Positions 34,686-43,944 of a DNA stretch of 64,000 nucleotides are shown one piece after another (positions within the stretch are counted from its first letter, which is position 1; the number at the start of each line of letters is the position of its first letter). The translations under genes and the position numbers were made by a program. Under the pieces are notes generated by a model. The model did no database searches and was not told the origin of the DNA. It saw only the letters and a list, made by a program, of their open reading frames with translations. Source of the stretch: Streptomyces sp. MNU76 (GTDB lineage Bacteria > Actinomycetota > Actinomycetes > Streptomycetales > Streptomycetaceae); assembly GCF_020982545.1 (NCBI RefSeq), contig NZ_JAJKLK010000008.1, forward strand, positions 310,001 through 374,000, given 5' to 3'.

Positions 34686-35917
34686 TCAATTCGCGGCCGA
34701 GTGGCGCGTGGCGAAGGCGATGACGGAGGCGAACGCGGCGAGTACAGCGACGCTGGTGAGTGCGGTGGGCAGCGAGAACCACTCGGCCATGAAACCGATC
34801 GCGGGCGGGCCGAGGAGCATGCCGAGGTAGCCGAGCGTGGAGGCGGTCGCGACACCGCCCGGACCGGCCAGCGCGCCGGCCCGTTCGATGGCCACCGGGA
34901 AGATGTTGGCGAGGCCGAGACCGGTGACCGCGAAGCCGAGGAGGGTCGCCCAGACCGACGGGGCGAGGGAGCCGAGCAGCATGCCGGCCGTCGCGGTGGC
35001 CCCGCCGGCCACGAGCACGGTGGTCCTGCCCAGCCGTTCGAGCAGGGTGGTTCCGGTGAGTCGGCCGACGGTCATGGCGAGCGCGAAACACGAGTAACCG
35101 ATCGCCGCGACACCGGGTGAGGCGTCCAGGTCCGCCTCCAGGTGCAGGGCGCCCCAGTCGGCCAGCGCCCCCTCGCCGTAGGCCGTGCAGCCGGCGACCA
35201 GGCCGAGGACGACCACCAGCGCGCGCGTACGGCCGTCCAGGCGGCCGGGGACCCGCGGGCCGGTCTCCCGGGCGGGCAGGCCGGGAGTGTGTTCGAGGGG
35301 TGCGGGGGTTCGTGGCGCAGCAGGGCGGGCGCGGCGACGGCGGTCACCAGGAGGCCGATCACGGTGATGCCGAGCAGATGGCGGGTGGGGGAGAGCGAGC
35401 CCGCGACGAGGCTGCCGAGCCCGGCCCCGACCATGCCGCCGAGGCTGAACGCGGCGTGGAAACCGGGCATGACGGGCCGCCCCAGCGCGGCCACCAGGTC
35501 GACGGCGGCGCTGTTGAAGGCGACGTTGATCCCGCCGAAGGCCGCGCCGAACACCAGGAGCACCGTGCCCAGGGCGACCGCCGAGTGGGTGAGTGGGGGC
35601 AGGGCCACGCTGAGGGACAGCAGTACGGCGCAGGCGACCGTCACCGGGTGGCTGCCGAAGCGGCGGCAGAGGCGGCCGGTGAGCATCATCGTGATCACCG
35701 CTCCGGCGGACACGCCCAGGAGGGCGAGCCCCAGGGCGCCGGGCGAGGCGCCGGTCTGCTCCTTGATCGCGGGGATTCTGACCACCCAGCCGGCGAAGAC
35801 GAAGCCGTCGAGGGCGAAGAAGGCGGTGATGGCGATACGGAGGGTTCGCAGGTGTGAGGGTCCGGCGTGGTGGCCCGGCACGGCGTTGTGCGATCGGGTT
35901 TTGTTTATTCGCGGCAC
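34686..35917 (-). pseudogene. MFS transporter, frame-shifted
   Basis: A 12-helix major facilitator split over two frames. The first half (GTG 35915-35917; LRTLRIAITAFFALDGFVFAGWVVRIPAIKEQTG and on) ends in frame near PALLRHEPPHPSN. The second half (from TPAPLEHTPG; ALVVVLGLVAGCTAYGEGALADWGALHL to TRHSAAN, stop 34686) is in the next frame. One missing base in the G5 run near 35310 (C run on the coding strand) accounts for it. The family resembles FucP/YbjJ-type transporters. Real loss or sequencing error cannot be told apart here. Confidence 0.75.
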
Positions 35918-36071
35918 AAAACCAGGCTAAGTGGGGGCCGAGGGCGGGGCAAGGTGGTCCGCGGGGCGGGGCGGCGCCCTGAGTCGGTGGGGCGTGGGCA
36001 GGGGGGCGGCGCCCGGAAGCGGTTCCCCGTGGACAAGGTGGCGGCGCCCTGAACTGGTACCGCCGTCGTAG

Positions 36072-36992
36072 GCGTCGCGCCCGTCGTCCCCCCTCACGTA
36101 CGCCGAACCGTTCCATGTTTCCAGCCAGTTGGCGTCCCTCGACCACGTCTCCGTCGGACGCGCCGGATGGGTCGTGAGCGAGGAGCGGCGGCCGGAGGCG
36201 GCACGCGCCTGGGGCCGTCCCCTCGTCGACGGGGCCGCCGCCCTGGCCCGGGGGACACGCGACGGCATCGAGGTGGTGCGGGCGCTCTGGGACTGCTGGG
36301 AGGACGACGCGGTCATCCGGTCCGTGGCCGCCAGCCGCTACCTCGACCGCGACCGCCTCCACTACGTCGACTCCGCCGGCGGCACCTTCTCGGTCAAGGG
36401 ACCCGCGATCGTGCCGCGACCCCCGCAGGGCCAGGTCGTCGTGATCGGCCACCCCGGCCCGGTGCCCGCCGAGCAACTCGACGTCGCCCTCGTCACGGGC
36501 CGCGACCTCGCCGCCGTCGCCACGGCCGCCGCCGCTGCCGGGACCCCCCGGACCTTCGCCGAGATCGAGGTCGCCCTGGACACCGCTCACGCCACGGCCG
36601 AGGAGCGCGTCACCGACCTCGAACAGCACGCGCCCTGGACCGACCGGGGCCGCCTGCGCCACATCGGCTCCGCCGCCGGACTGGCCGCACTGCTGGACCG
36701 GCTGCGGGGGGTCGTCGACGGCGTACGGCTGCACCCGCTCGTACTGGACGAGGACCTGCCCGAACTCTCCCGGCTCGTGCTCCCGCACCTGTTCGAACGG
36801 CGGCACGCGGTCCGACCGCTGCCCGGTGTCTCCCTGCGCACCCACCTGGGCCTGGAACGGCCCGCCAACCGCTACGCCACCAAACGCGGCGTCTACCGCA
36901 CCGCGTACACGGGGACGACGCTGCCCGAACACCTCGGCCTGCGTGAACCCCTCACTCACCGAGCCACGCCCGACGGCCCGCGGGCGGGGTGA
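36072..36992 (+). pseudogene. LLM-class flavin-dependent oxidoreductase, 5'-truncated
   Basis: The frame opens after a TAG at 36069-36071 and already shows mid-protein motifs: TYAEPFHVSSQLASLDHVSVGRAGW, normally about residue 100-130 of this FMN-dependent monooxygenase family. It continues with VVRALWDCWEDDAVIRS, DRLHYVDSAGGTFSVKGPAIVPRPPQGQ and a C-terminus RPANRYA. The N-terminal barrel third is missing and is not found upstream, so this is a remnant. TTG 36129 could still be used as a start. It is divergent from the damaged MFS gene. Confidence 0.7.
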
Positions 36993-37480
36993 CCCGGGGC
37001 GGTCGTCCCGCGACTCCGAGGGCGGGGCCCGCCCCATCAGGGGCAGCCCTCGCATGCCGCATGCCGCATGCCGCTGCGGTGGGCTGTGCGCCGTGGGCTG
37101 TGCGCCGTGCGGGCGAACACGCGGCCGTGACGCCTCCCTCGCCCGCTTCGGCTGTCGTCACCCTCAGTGATCGCTAGCGTCGAATTCGATCAGCGGTCCT
37201 GACGGCTTTTCGCGGCCCCGGAGCGGAATTCGGCAAGGGCGTGGCATTCGAGCGCGATCTCCCGGCCCTGACCGTTGTGATTCACGGCACAGTTCCGCGA
37301 TTTGCCGCCCGGTTGAACCGGAACCGGCAATTCGGCGGCGATTTCGTCGAAGGGGCGCGGGCGTCGCCTTGAATCGCTCGGCGACCCCGTCCGGGCGTGA
37401 CCTCGGTGAATTGGCGAAGGTCGCGAATTCGGCGAGGTCACGCCCGGCGGGGAACGGCCCCACGGCCCGGGCCGGTTGAT
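36993..37480. other. Gene-free gap with short repeats and large inverted repeat
   Basis: About 490 bases. Near 37055-37110 there are short tandem runs (ATGCCGC three times, GGGCTGTGCGCCGT twice). Positions 37391-37412 and 37426-37447 form a 22-bp inverted repeat with two mismatches around a 13-base loop, 33 bases after the stop side of copA, so it may be that gene's terminator. Base composition between 37190 and 37440 is less GC-rich than around it; I see no recognisable gene. Confidence 0.5.
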
Positions 37481-39766
37481 TCAGTCGGCCGCCCGGAAGG
37501 TCCGCAGGCGAAGGGAGTTGCCGACGACGAAGACCGAGGAGAAGGCCATGGCCGCCCCCGCGATCATCGGGTTGAGGAGACCGGCCGCCGCGAGCGGCAG
37601 GGCCGCCACGTTGTAGGCGAACGCCCAGAACAGGTTGGACCGGATCGTGCCGAGGGTCCGGCGGGCGAGGCGGATGGCGTCGGCCGCCGCGCGCAGGTCG
37701 CCCCGTACGAGGGTCAGGTCGCCGGCCTCGATCGCGGCGTCCGTGCCCGTGCCCAGCGCCAGCCCCAGGTCGGCCTGGGCGAGCGCGGCCGCGTCGTTGA
37801 CACCGTCACCGACCATGGCGACCGAACGGCCCTCGCCCTGAAGGCGCTTGACGACCGCGACCTTGTCCTGCGGCAGCACCTCCGCGATCACGTCCTCGGG
37901 CGCGATCTTGACCTCACGGGCGACGGACTCGGCCACGGCCCGGTTGTCCCCGGTCAGCAGGATCGGGGTGAGGCCGAGGCCGCGCAGTCGTGCGATGGCC
38001 TCGGCGCTGGTCTCCTTCACCGCGTCGGCCACTTCGAGGACCGCGCGGGCCTCGCCGTCCCAGGCGACCACGACGACGGTGCGGCCGGCGGCCTCGGCCC
38101 GGTCCTTGTCCCGCCGCAGGTCCGTCGGCAGTTCCATGGCCCAGTCGGCGAGCAGCCGTTCACGGCCGACGAGCACCGCGTGGCCGTCGACGACGCCCTG
38201 CACCCCGAGGCCGGGCACGTTGGCGAAGTCCTCCGGTGTGGGCAGCGAGCCGAGGCGGGCCAGGGCGCCCTCGGCGACGGCACGGGCGACCGGGTGCTCG
38301 GAGGCGTGCTCCAACGCGCCCGCCAGACGCAGTACCTCGGCCTCGTCGGTGCCGCCGGCGGGGTGCACGGCCAGCAGGGTCATCCGGCCGGTGGTGACGG
38401 TGCCGGTCTTGTCGAGGACGACCGTGTCGACCCTGCGGGTGGACTCCAGCACCTCCGGGCCCTTGATCAGGATGCCCAGCTGCGCCCCGCGCCCGGTGCC
38501 GACCAGCAGCGCCGTCGGTGTGGCGAGCCCCAGGGCGCACGGGCAGGCGATGATCAGGACGGCGACCGCCGCGGTGAACGCCGCCGTGAGTCCGGCGCCG
38601 TTGCCGAGCCAGAAGCCGAGGGTGCCCAGGGCGAGGGCGATCACGATCGGCACGAACACGGCGGAGATGCGGTCCGCGAGCCGCTGGGCCGAGGCCTTCC
38701 CGTTCTGCGCGTCCTCCACCAGCTTCGCCATCCGGGCCAGTTGGGTGTCGGAGCCGATCCTGGTGGCCTCGACGACCAGACGCCCGCCCGCGTTCACGGT
38801 GGCGCCGGTGACCGTGTCGCCGACCGCGACCTCCACGGGCACGGACTCGCCGGTCAGCATGGAGGCGTCCACGGCGGACGAGCCCTCGACGACGGTCCCG
38901 TCGGTGGCGATCTTCTCGCCCGGCCGTACCAGGAAGCGGTCGCCCACATGCAACTCGGCGACGGGCACAGTCCGTTCGCCGTCGTCGGGAGTGAGCACGG
39001 TGACGTCCTTCGCGCCCAGCTCCAGCAGTGCCCGCAGGGCCGCGCCCGCCTTCCGCTTGGAGCGGGCCTCGAAGTAGCGCCCGGCGAGGATGAAGGCGGT
39101 CACCCCGGCGGCCGCCTCCAGATAGATCGAGCCGGCGCCGTCGCCCCGGACGATGGTCAGCTCGAAGGGATGCGTCATGCCCGGTGTGCCGGCCGTTCCG
39201 AAGAACAGCGCCCACAGCGACCAGCCGAAGGCGGCCAGGGTGCCGACGGAGATCAGGGTGTCCATGGTGGCGGCCCCGTGCCGGGCGTTCTTCCAGGCGG
39301 CACGGTGGAAGGGCCACCCGGCGTACGTCACCACGGGAGCCGCCAGCGTCAGGGACAGCCACTGCCAGTACTCGAACTGCCACGCGGGGACCATCGCCAT
39401 CGCGACCACGGGGACGGCCAGGGTCACCGCGGTGACCAGGCGCTGCCGCAGCGGCCGCAGCTCGTCGTCCGCCGCCTCGCCGGTGCCGTCCCCGCCGTCG
39501 GTGCGGCCCGGCTCGGCCCGGGCGGGCGGCGCGGGTTCCCGTGCCGTGTAGCCGGTCGCCTCCACGGTGGCGATCAGGTCCCGCACCGAGATGTCGTCCG
39601 GATAGCTGACCTTCGCCTTCTCGGTGGCGTAGTTGACCGTCGCGGTGACGCCGTCCATCCGGTTCAGCTTCTTCTCGACGCGCGCGGCACAGGAGGCGCA
39701 GGTCATGCCGCCGATGGTGAGCTCCACCTCCGCGGCGGTCCCGGTACCAGTGGTGGTGACGGTCAT
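37481..39766 (-). CDS. copA: Copper-translocating P-type ATPase
   Basis: A 761-residue P1B ATPase. N-terminal metal domain with GGMTCASCAARVEKKLN, about eight membrane helices, actuator TGES, ion-site CPC (IIACPCALGLATP), phosphorylation DKTGTVTTG, nucleotide-binding SEHPVARAV and hinge GDGVNDAAAL. CPC and the single CxxC domain indicate Cu(I) export. ATG 39764-39766 with GGGAG upstream. The promoter carries an ATACCCC-N3-GGGGTAT site in its spacer, as known for CsoR-repressed copper genes. Confidence 0.92.
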   Translation of the reverse strand: MTVTTTGTGTAAEVELTIGGMTCASCAARVEKKLNRMDGVTATVNYATEKAKVSYPDDISVRDLIATVEATGYTAREPAPPARAEPGRTDGGDGTGEAADDELRPLRQRLVTAVTLAVPVVAMAMVPAWQFEYWQWLSLTLAAPVVTYAGWPFHRAAWKNARHGAATMDTLISVGTLAAFGWSLWALFFGTAGTPGMTHPFELTIVRGDGAGSIYLEAAAGVTAFILAGRYFEARSKRKAGAALRALLELGAKDVTVLTPDDGERTVPVAELHVGDRFLVRPGEKIATDGTVVEGSSAVDASMLTGESVPVEVAVGDTVTGATVNAGGRLVVEATRIGSDTQLARMAKLVEDAQNGKASAQRLADRISAVFVPIVIALALGTLGFWLGNGAGLTAAFTAAVAVLIIACPCALGLATPTALLVGTGRGAQLGILIKGPEVLESTRRVDTVVLDKTGTVTTGRMTLLAVHPAGGTDEAEVLRLAGALEHASEHPVARAVAEGALARLGSLPTPEDFANVPGLGVQGVVDGHAVLVGRERLLADWAMELPTDLRRDKDRAEAAGRTVVVVAWDGEARAVLEVADAVKETSAEAIARLRGLGLTPILLTGDNRAVAESVAREVKIAPEDVIAEVLPQDKVAVVKRLQGEGRSVAMVGDGVNDAAALAQADLGLALGTGTDAAIEAGDLTLVRGDLRAAADAIRLARRTLGTIRSNLFWAFAYNVAALPLAAAGLLNPMIAGAAMAFSSVFVVGNSLRLRTFRAAD

Positions 39767-39838
39767 GGCTGCTCCCTCGTACGTGATGGGTGGCGGTCTT
39801 CTCGGATACGGGGTGGGGGTATCCTTGCGCACTGTCCC

Positions 39839-39867
39839 TGTATACCCCTATGGGGTATTGGGGGCAA
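39839..39867 (-). promoter_or_regulatory. copA promoter with CsoR-like operator
   Basis: On the minus strand: TTGCCC (complement of 39862-39867), 17-base spacer, TATACA (complement of 39839-39844). The spacer contains ATACCCC-TAT-GGGGTAT (39842-39858), the inverted repeat expected for a copper-sensing CsoR repressor. Confidence 0.75.
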
Positions 39868-39881
39868 GTGGTTCCCGGCAC

Positions 39882-39909
39882 TTGACTCTATACCCCCTAG
39901 GGGTATGGT
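39882..39909 (+). promoter_or_regulatory. Promoter of secreted copper protein with CsoR-like operator
   Basis: TTGACT (39882-39887), 16-base spacer, TATGGT (39904-39909). ATACCCC-CTA-GGGGTAT (39890-39906) overlaps the spacer and -10 box with the same 7-bp arms as the copA site, so both divergent genes should answer to one regulator. No csoR gene is in the window. Confidence 0.75.
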
Positions 39910-39946
39910 GAGCTGTGTGAAGACCTGGACCTCGGAGGAGACGGCC

Positions 39947-40906
39947 ATGAACACCGGACTGAGGATCACCGCGTTCGCCGCCGCGCTGGCCGCGACGTTC
40001 GGCGCCGCCTACGGCGTGGGCAAGGGCGTCGAACCCGTCGTCTCGGACACGGCGAGGAAAGAGCCCGCGCGTCACGACGGCCACACCGAGAAGTCACCGG
40101 AGCCCGGAGAGGGCGCCGGCCCGCACGCGGCCGCCCCGGCCGGCGGACTGCAGATCTCCGAGGGCGGCTACAGCCTCGACCTGCGCACCCCGAGCGTCAC
40201 CGCCCAAGACCGCTCCGACCTGCGCTTCGTGATCAGGGACGCGAAGGGCCGCGCCGTCACCGCGTACCAGCGCGAGCACGACAAGGAACTCCACCTGATC
40301 CTCGCCTCGCGCGACCTGGTCACCTATCGCCATCTGCACCCCACCCGTGCCGCCGACGGCACCTGGAGCACCCCCGTGGACCTGCCCGAGGCCGGTGACT
40401 ACCGTGTCTTCGCCGACTTCACCCCGGCCGGCGAGGACGCCGAGAACCTCACTCTCGGCGCCGACCTCGCCGCCTCGGGGACGTACAAGCCGAGCAAGCT
40501 CCCGGCACCGGCCGACACCACCGAGGTCAACGGCTACGAGGTCGAACTGGCCGGTGGCCTGCGCCCGGGCGCCGCGAGCGAACTGGAACTGAAGGTCTCC
40601 CGCGACGGCAGGCCCGTCACCGATCTGCAGCCCTACCTCGGCGCGTACGGCCACCTGGTGGCCCTGCGCTCCGGTGACCTCGCCTACCTGCACGTCCACC
40701 CGAACGGCGAGCCCGGCGACGGCACGACCGCACCCGGCCCGGACATCTCCTTCACGGCCACCGCCCCCAGCACGGGCAGCTACCGGCTCTTCCTGGACTT
40801 CAAGCACGACGGCAAGGTCCACACGGCGGCGTTCACGGTCGAGGCCGGAGGTTCCTCGGCCGCGCCGGACGCGGTCGAGGAACCTCCGGCCGAGCACACG
40901 CACTGA
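39947..40906 (+). CDS. Exported His-containing protein, copper-linked
   Basis: A 319-residue protein with an N-terminal export or anchor helix (LRITAFAAALAATFGAAYGVG), a His-containing linker (RHDGHTEKSPEP), and two similar beta-rich domains that each hold a HLHP or HVHP motif (TYRHLHPTRAADG, AYLHVHPNGEPGD) and end in YRVFADF or YRLFLDF. The tail EHTH adds His. Metal binding outside the membrane is likely, and the copper-type operator supports it. ATG 39947 follows GGAGGAG. No named family is certain. Confidence 0.75.
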   Translation: MNTGLRITAFAAALAATFGAAYGVGKGVEPVVSDTARKEPARHDGHTEKSPEPGEGAGPHAAAPAGGLQISEGGYSLDLRTPSVTAQDRSDLRFVIRDAKGRAVTAYQREHDKELHLILASRDLVTYRHLHPTRAADGTWSTPVDLPEAGDYRVFADFTPAGEDAENLTLGADLAASGTYKPSKLPAPADTTEVNGYEVELAGGLRPGAASELELKVSRDGRPVTDLQPYLGAYGHLVALRSGDLAYLHVHPNGEPGDGTTAPGPDISFTATAPSTGSYRLFLDFKHDGKVHTAAFTVEAGGSSAAPDAVEEPPAEHTH

Positions 40907-40923
40907 CGGCGGCGGCCCGGCAC

Positions 40924-42423
40924 TCAGTCGGCGGCCGTCACCACCGGAGGCCGCCGCTCCCCGACCCGCGTCGCCCGCTCGAAGGCGTACCCGGCCTTCA
41001 GCACCGACCAGTCCCGCCGGTGCGGGCCCACGATCTGCAGCCCGACCGGCAGCCCGCCGGGGGTGAACCCGGCCGGGACGGACAGGGCCGGACAGCCCGT
41101 CACGGAGATCAGGTACGCCGAGCGCATCCAGTCGAGATAGGTCTCCATCGGGGTGCCGTCCACGACCGGCGGGTACGCCAGCCCGATGTCGAAGGGCGCG
41201 ACCTGGCTGACCGGCAGCAACAGCAGGTCGTACCGCTCGAAGAACTCGCGGACCCGGTGGAAGAGCGCGCCGTGCAGTGTCTGGGCCCGTCCGAGGTCGG
41301 GGCCGCCGAGCCTGCGGCCCTCCTCGATGTTCCAGACGACGTCCGGGGCCAGCAGGTCGCGGTGCTCGTCGAGCAGCTTCCCGTAGGAGAGCTCCATCTG
41401 CCAGGCGCGCTGGGTGAGGAACACCTCGTCCGCGCCGCGCAGGTCCGGGCAGGCCTCCTCCACCTCGCAGCCCAGCGCGGCGAACACCTCGGGCGCCGGC
41501 CGCAGCGCCTCCCGTACCTCCGGATCGACGGGCACGGCCCCACCGAGATCGGGCGAGAAGGCGATCCGCAACCCCCGCAGATTCCCGTCGAGTTGCCAGG
41601 CGAAGGTGGAGCCCGGCGTCTGCAGGGAGCGCGGATCGCGGGGATCCGGGCCCGCCAGCACGGACAGGGTCAGCGCGACGTCCGCCACGGTCCGGGCCAT
41701 CGGCCCCTTCACCGACAGCTGTCCCCAGGGCGCTTTGTCGGGCCAGGACGGCACCCGCCCCGGCGACGGGCGCAGTCCGACGACGTTGTTGAAGGAGGCG
41801 GGATTGCGCAGCGAGCCGCCGGTGTCGCTGCCGTCGGCGATGGGCTGCATCCCGCACGCCAGGGCCGCGCCCGCCCCACCACTGCTGCCGCCCGCGCTGC
41901 GGGAGAGGTCGTAGGGGTTGCGGGTGGCCCCGAAGACGGGATTGACGGTGTGCGAACCCAGGCCCAGTTCGGGGACGTTGGTCTTGCCGAGCGTGATCGC
42001 GCCCGCCTTCCGCAGCCGCTCGACGACCAGGTGGTCACGGTCGGGCACCCGCTCGGCGAAGACCGGCGAACCGGACGTCGTGCGGATGCCCGCCGTGTCG
42101 TGCAGGTCCTTGTGCGCGACGGGCAGCCCGTGCAGCGGGCCGACCGGCTCTCCGGCCGCCATCCGGTCGTCCGCCCGGGTCGCCTGCTCCAGCGCCCGGT
42201 CGGCCACGAGTGTCACGATCGCGTTCACCGTCGGATCGACCCGCTCGACGCGTTCCAGATGCGCGGTCACCACCTCCCGCGCCGAGATCTCCCGGCGCGC
42301 CAGCGCGACGGCGAGTTCGTACGCGGTCCGGAAGCACAGGTCGTCCGACGGGTCCGTGTCGCCCGTCGGGTTCACGGGGTACTTGGCGGGGTGGTCGACG
42401 AGTTGACGCACGAGGTGGTTCAC
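40924..42423 (-). CDS. Amidase (AS family)
   Basis: A 499-residue amidase-signature enzyme. Catalytic Lys in PVAHKDLHDTAG, cis-Ser and nucleophile Ser in SAGGSSGGAGAALACGMQPIADGSDTGGSLRNPA, then VVGLRPSPGRVP. It hydrolyses an amide, substrate unknown; the family is cytoplasmic. GTG start 42421-42423 overlaps the stop of the Nramp-like gene (GTGA), so the two are translationally coupled, and it may act on what that transporter imports. Confidence 0.85.
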   Translation of the reverse strand: MNHLVRQLVDHPAKYPVNPTGDTDPSDDLCFRTAYELAVALARREISAREVVTAHLERVERVDPTVNAIVTLVADRALEQATRADDRMAAGEPVGPLHGLPVAHKDLHDTAGIRTTSGSPVFAERVPDRDHLVVERLRKAGAITLGKTNVPELGLGSHTVNPVFGATRNPYDLSRSAGGSSGGAGAALACGMQPIADGSDTGGSLRNPASFNNVVGLRPSPGRVPSWPDKAPWGQLSVKGPMARTVADVALTLSVLAGPDPRDPRSLQTPGSTFAWQLDGNLRGLRIAFSPDLGGAVPVDPEVREALRPAPEVFAALGCEVEEACPDLRGADEVFLTQRAWQMELSYGKLLDEHRDLLAPDVVWNIEEGRRLGGPDLGRAQTLHGALFHRVREFFERYDLLLLPVSQVAPFDIGLAYPPVVDGTPMETYLDWMRSAYLISVTGCPALSVPAGFTPGGLPVGLQIVGPHRRDWSVLKAGYAFERATRVGERRPPVVTAAD

Positions 42424-43751
42424 GCCCCTCCCAGGGACTCCTTGAGCTGGACGACCGCGAGCACTCCGAAGAGCACGAAGGAGCCGCCCAGCAGCGTGTT
42501 CGAGACGGTCCGGTTGCGCAGCGCCGGCTCCATGCTCCGGCGGTTGAGGAGCACCAGCAGCGCGCCGGAGAGCAGCGGCAGGATCAGCGAGCCGACCGCG
42601 GCGTAGGTGAGCACCAGGGGCACCGGCCGCCCCAGGAAGATGACGGCGACCGAGGTGACGGCGCAGTAGAGGACGAACAGCCGGAACGGACGGCCGTGCT
42701 GCGCGATGTGCGGTTCCGCCTCGGCGTCCGGGACGCCCCGCAGCGTGCGCAGCGAGTCGGCGAGCAGATAGCACAGGCCGTTGAAGCCGCCGACCAGCGC
42801 GCTCAGCGTCACCAGGAAGAACGTGCCCAGGAACAGCACCCGGGCCACCGACCCCAGATCGGCGCCGAGCGGATCGGCGAGCGCGGCCAGCCCGTCGTTG
42901 CCGGTGATGCTGCCGCCCGTGCCGTACAGCAGGCCCGTGCCCACCACCGTCGTGCACAGCACGAACAGCAGGGTGACGCCGTAACTCACCGCCGAGTCCG
43001 TACGCATCAGCCGCAGTCGGCTCCGGTCCGCCCAGCCCTTCTCCCGCACCCAGTAGCTGTACGAGGCGATCCCGGCCGTCCCGCCCACGCCGCCGATGAG
43101 CGCCAGCACCGTCACCACGTCGCCCTCCGGCAGCCTCGGCCGCAGCGTGCCGAGCAGGCCGGACAGATCGTCGGCGGTCGCGAGGGTGAGCACTGCCAGG
43201 ACGGCCATGCCGAGGAACTTGGCGAGCAGGAAGACACTCATCACCCGCTCGAACAGCGCGTACCGCCCGACGTACACGAGCGCCGCCGCCGAGAGCGCGA
43301 TGGCGACGGCCACGGACCGGACGGGCAGCACGGGGAACAGCGTGGACAGCGCCAAGGACGCCACCGAGCCGAGCGCCGCCCCGTAGAGCAGCGCGATGAC
43401 CAGGACGAAGAGCATGAACGCCGCCGGGAGCCAGCGGGCGGCCGACCGCAGGCCCGCGATCACGGTCTGCCCGGTGGCCAGGTACAGCCGGCCGACCGCC
43501 TCGGTGAGCGCGTACTTCAGGACGACCCCGATGACGATGGCCCACATCAGCGCCATCCCGTACCCGGCCGCGCCCGCGAGCGAGGTCACCATGTCCCCGG
43601 CGCCCACACTGGCGGCCGCCAGCACCAGCCCGGGACCCAGGAGCGCCGACCGACCCCGGCGGGAGCCGCCGGGACGCGGCGGCACCTGCGGGGCGGCGTC
43701 GGCGGCCGGGGAACGTGGGGGACTGCCGGGAGGCACGGTCACGTCGACCAT
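42420..43751 (-). CDS. Nramp-related transporter
   Basis: A 443-residue protein with about eleven helices of the LeuT/Nramp fold. The first helix reads GLVLAAASVGAGDMVTSLAGAAGYG: the metal-binding DPGN of true Nramp proteins is GAGDM here, and the helix-6 MPH is absent (GGVGGTAGIASYSYW). So it probably carries something other than Mn/Fe, perhaps an organic compound. ATG 43749-43751 touches GGAG; GTG 43742 with better spacing is an alternative. Coupled to the amidase gene. Confidence 0.78.
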   Translation of the reverse strand: MVDVTVPPGSPPRSPAADAAPQVPPRPGGSRRGRSALLGPGLVLAAASVGAGDMVTSLAGAAGYGMALMWAIVIGVVLKYALTEAVGRLYLATGQTVIAGLRSAARWLPAAFMLFVLVIALLYGAALGSVASLALSTLFPVLPVRSVAVAIALSAAALVYVGRYALFERVMSVFLLAKFLGMAVLAVLTLATADDLSGLLGTLRPRLPEGDVVTVLALIGGVGGTAGIASYSYWVREKGWADRSRLRLMRTDSAVSYGVTLLFVLCTTVVGTGLLYGTGGSITGNDGLAALADPLGADLGSVARVLFLGTFFLVTLSALVGGFNGLCYLLADSLRTLRGVPDAEAEPHIAQHGRPFRLFVLYCAVTSVAVIFLGRPVPLVLTYAAVGSLILPLLSGALLVLLNRRSMEPALRNRTVSNTLLGGSFVLFGVLAVVQLKESLGGA

Positions 43752-43944
43752 CTCCGTAGATCGGGGAGTCACGGGAGTCACGGTGCGCGTGGCCCGTGCG
43801 GGCCGAGGGGCACGGGGCGTGGCCCGCGGGGCGGGGAGACCGCGCGGGACCGAGCGATTCCACTTCCTGGCAGGCTGGGCCACGGCGACGGAAGGGAACA
43901 AGAACCCCTGCGGAGTTGACGGAATCCGCCATAGTCTGGGGCCG

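Noticed and set aside
37164..37463. Possible small gene on the minus strand in the gap before copA
   Set aside because: Two overlapping frames are open, but neither shows a start with a ribosome site or a recognisable family, and the big inverted repeat lies inside.
37397..39940. Very long + strand open frame opposite copA
   Set aside because: The opposite strand encodes a complete P-type ATPase with all motifs; the long frame is a GC-rich shadow. Only its end, from ATG 39947, is a real gene.
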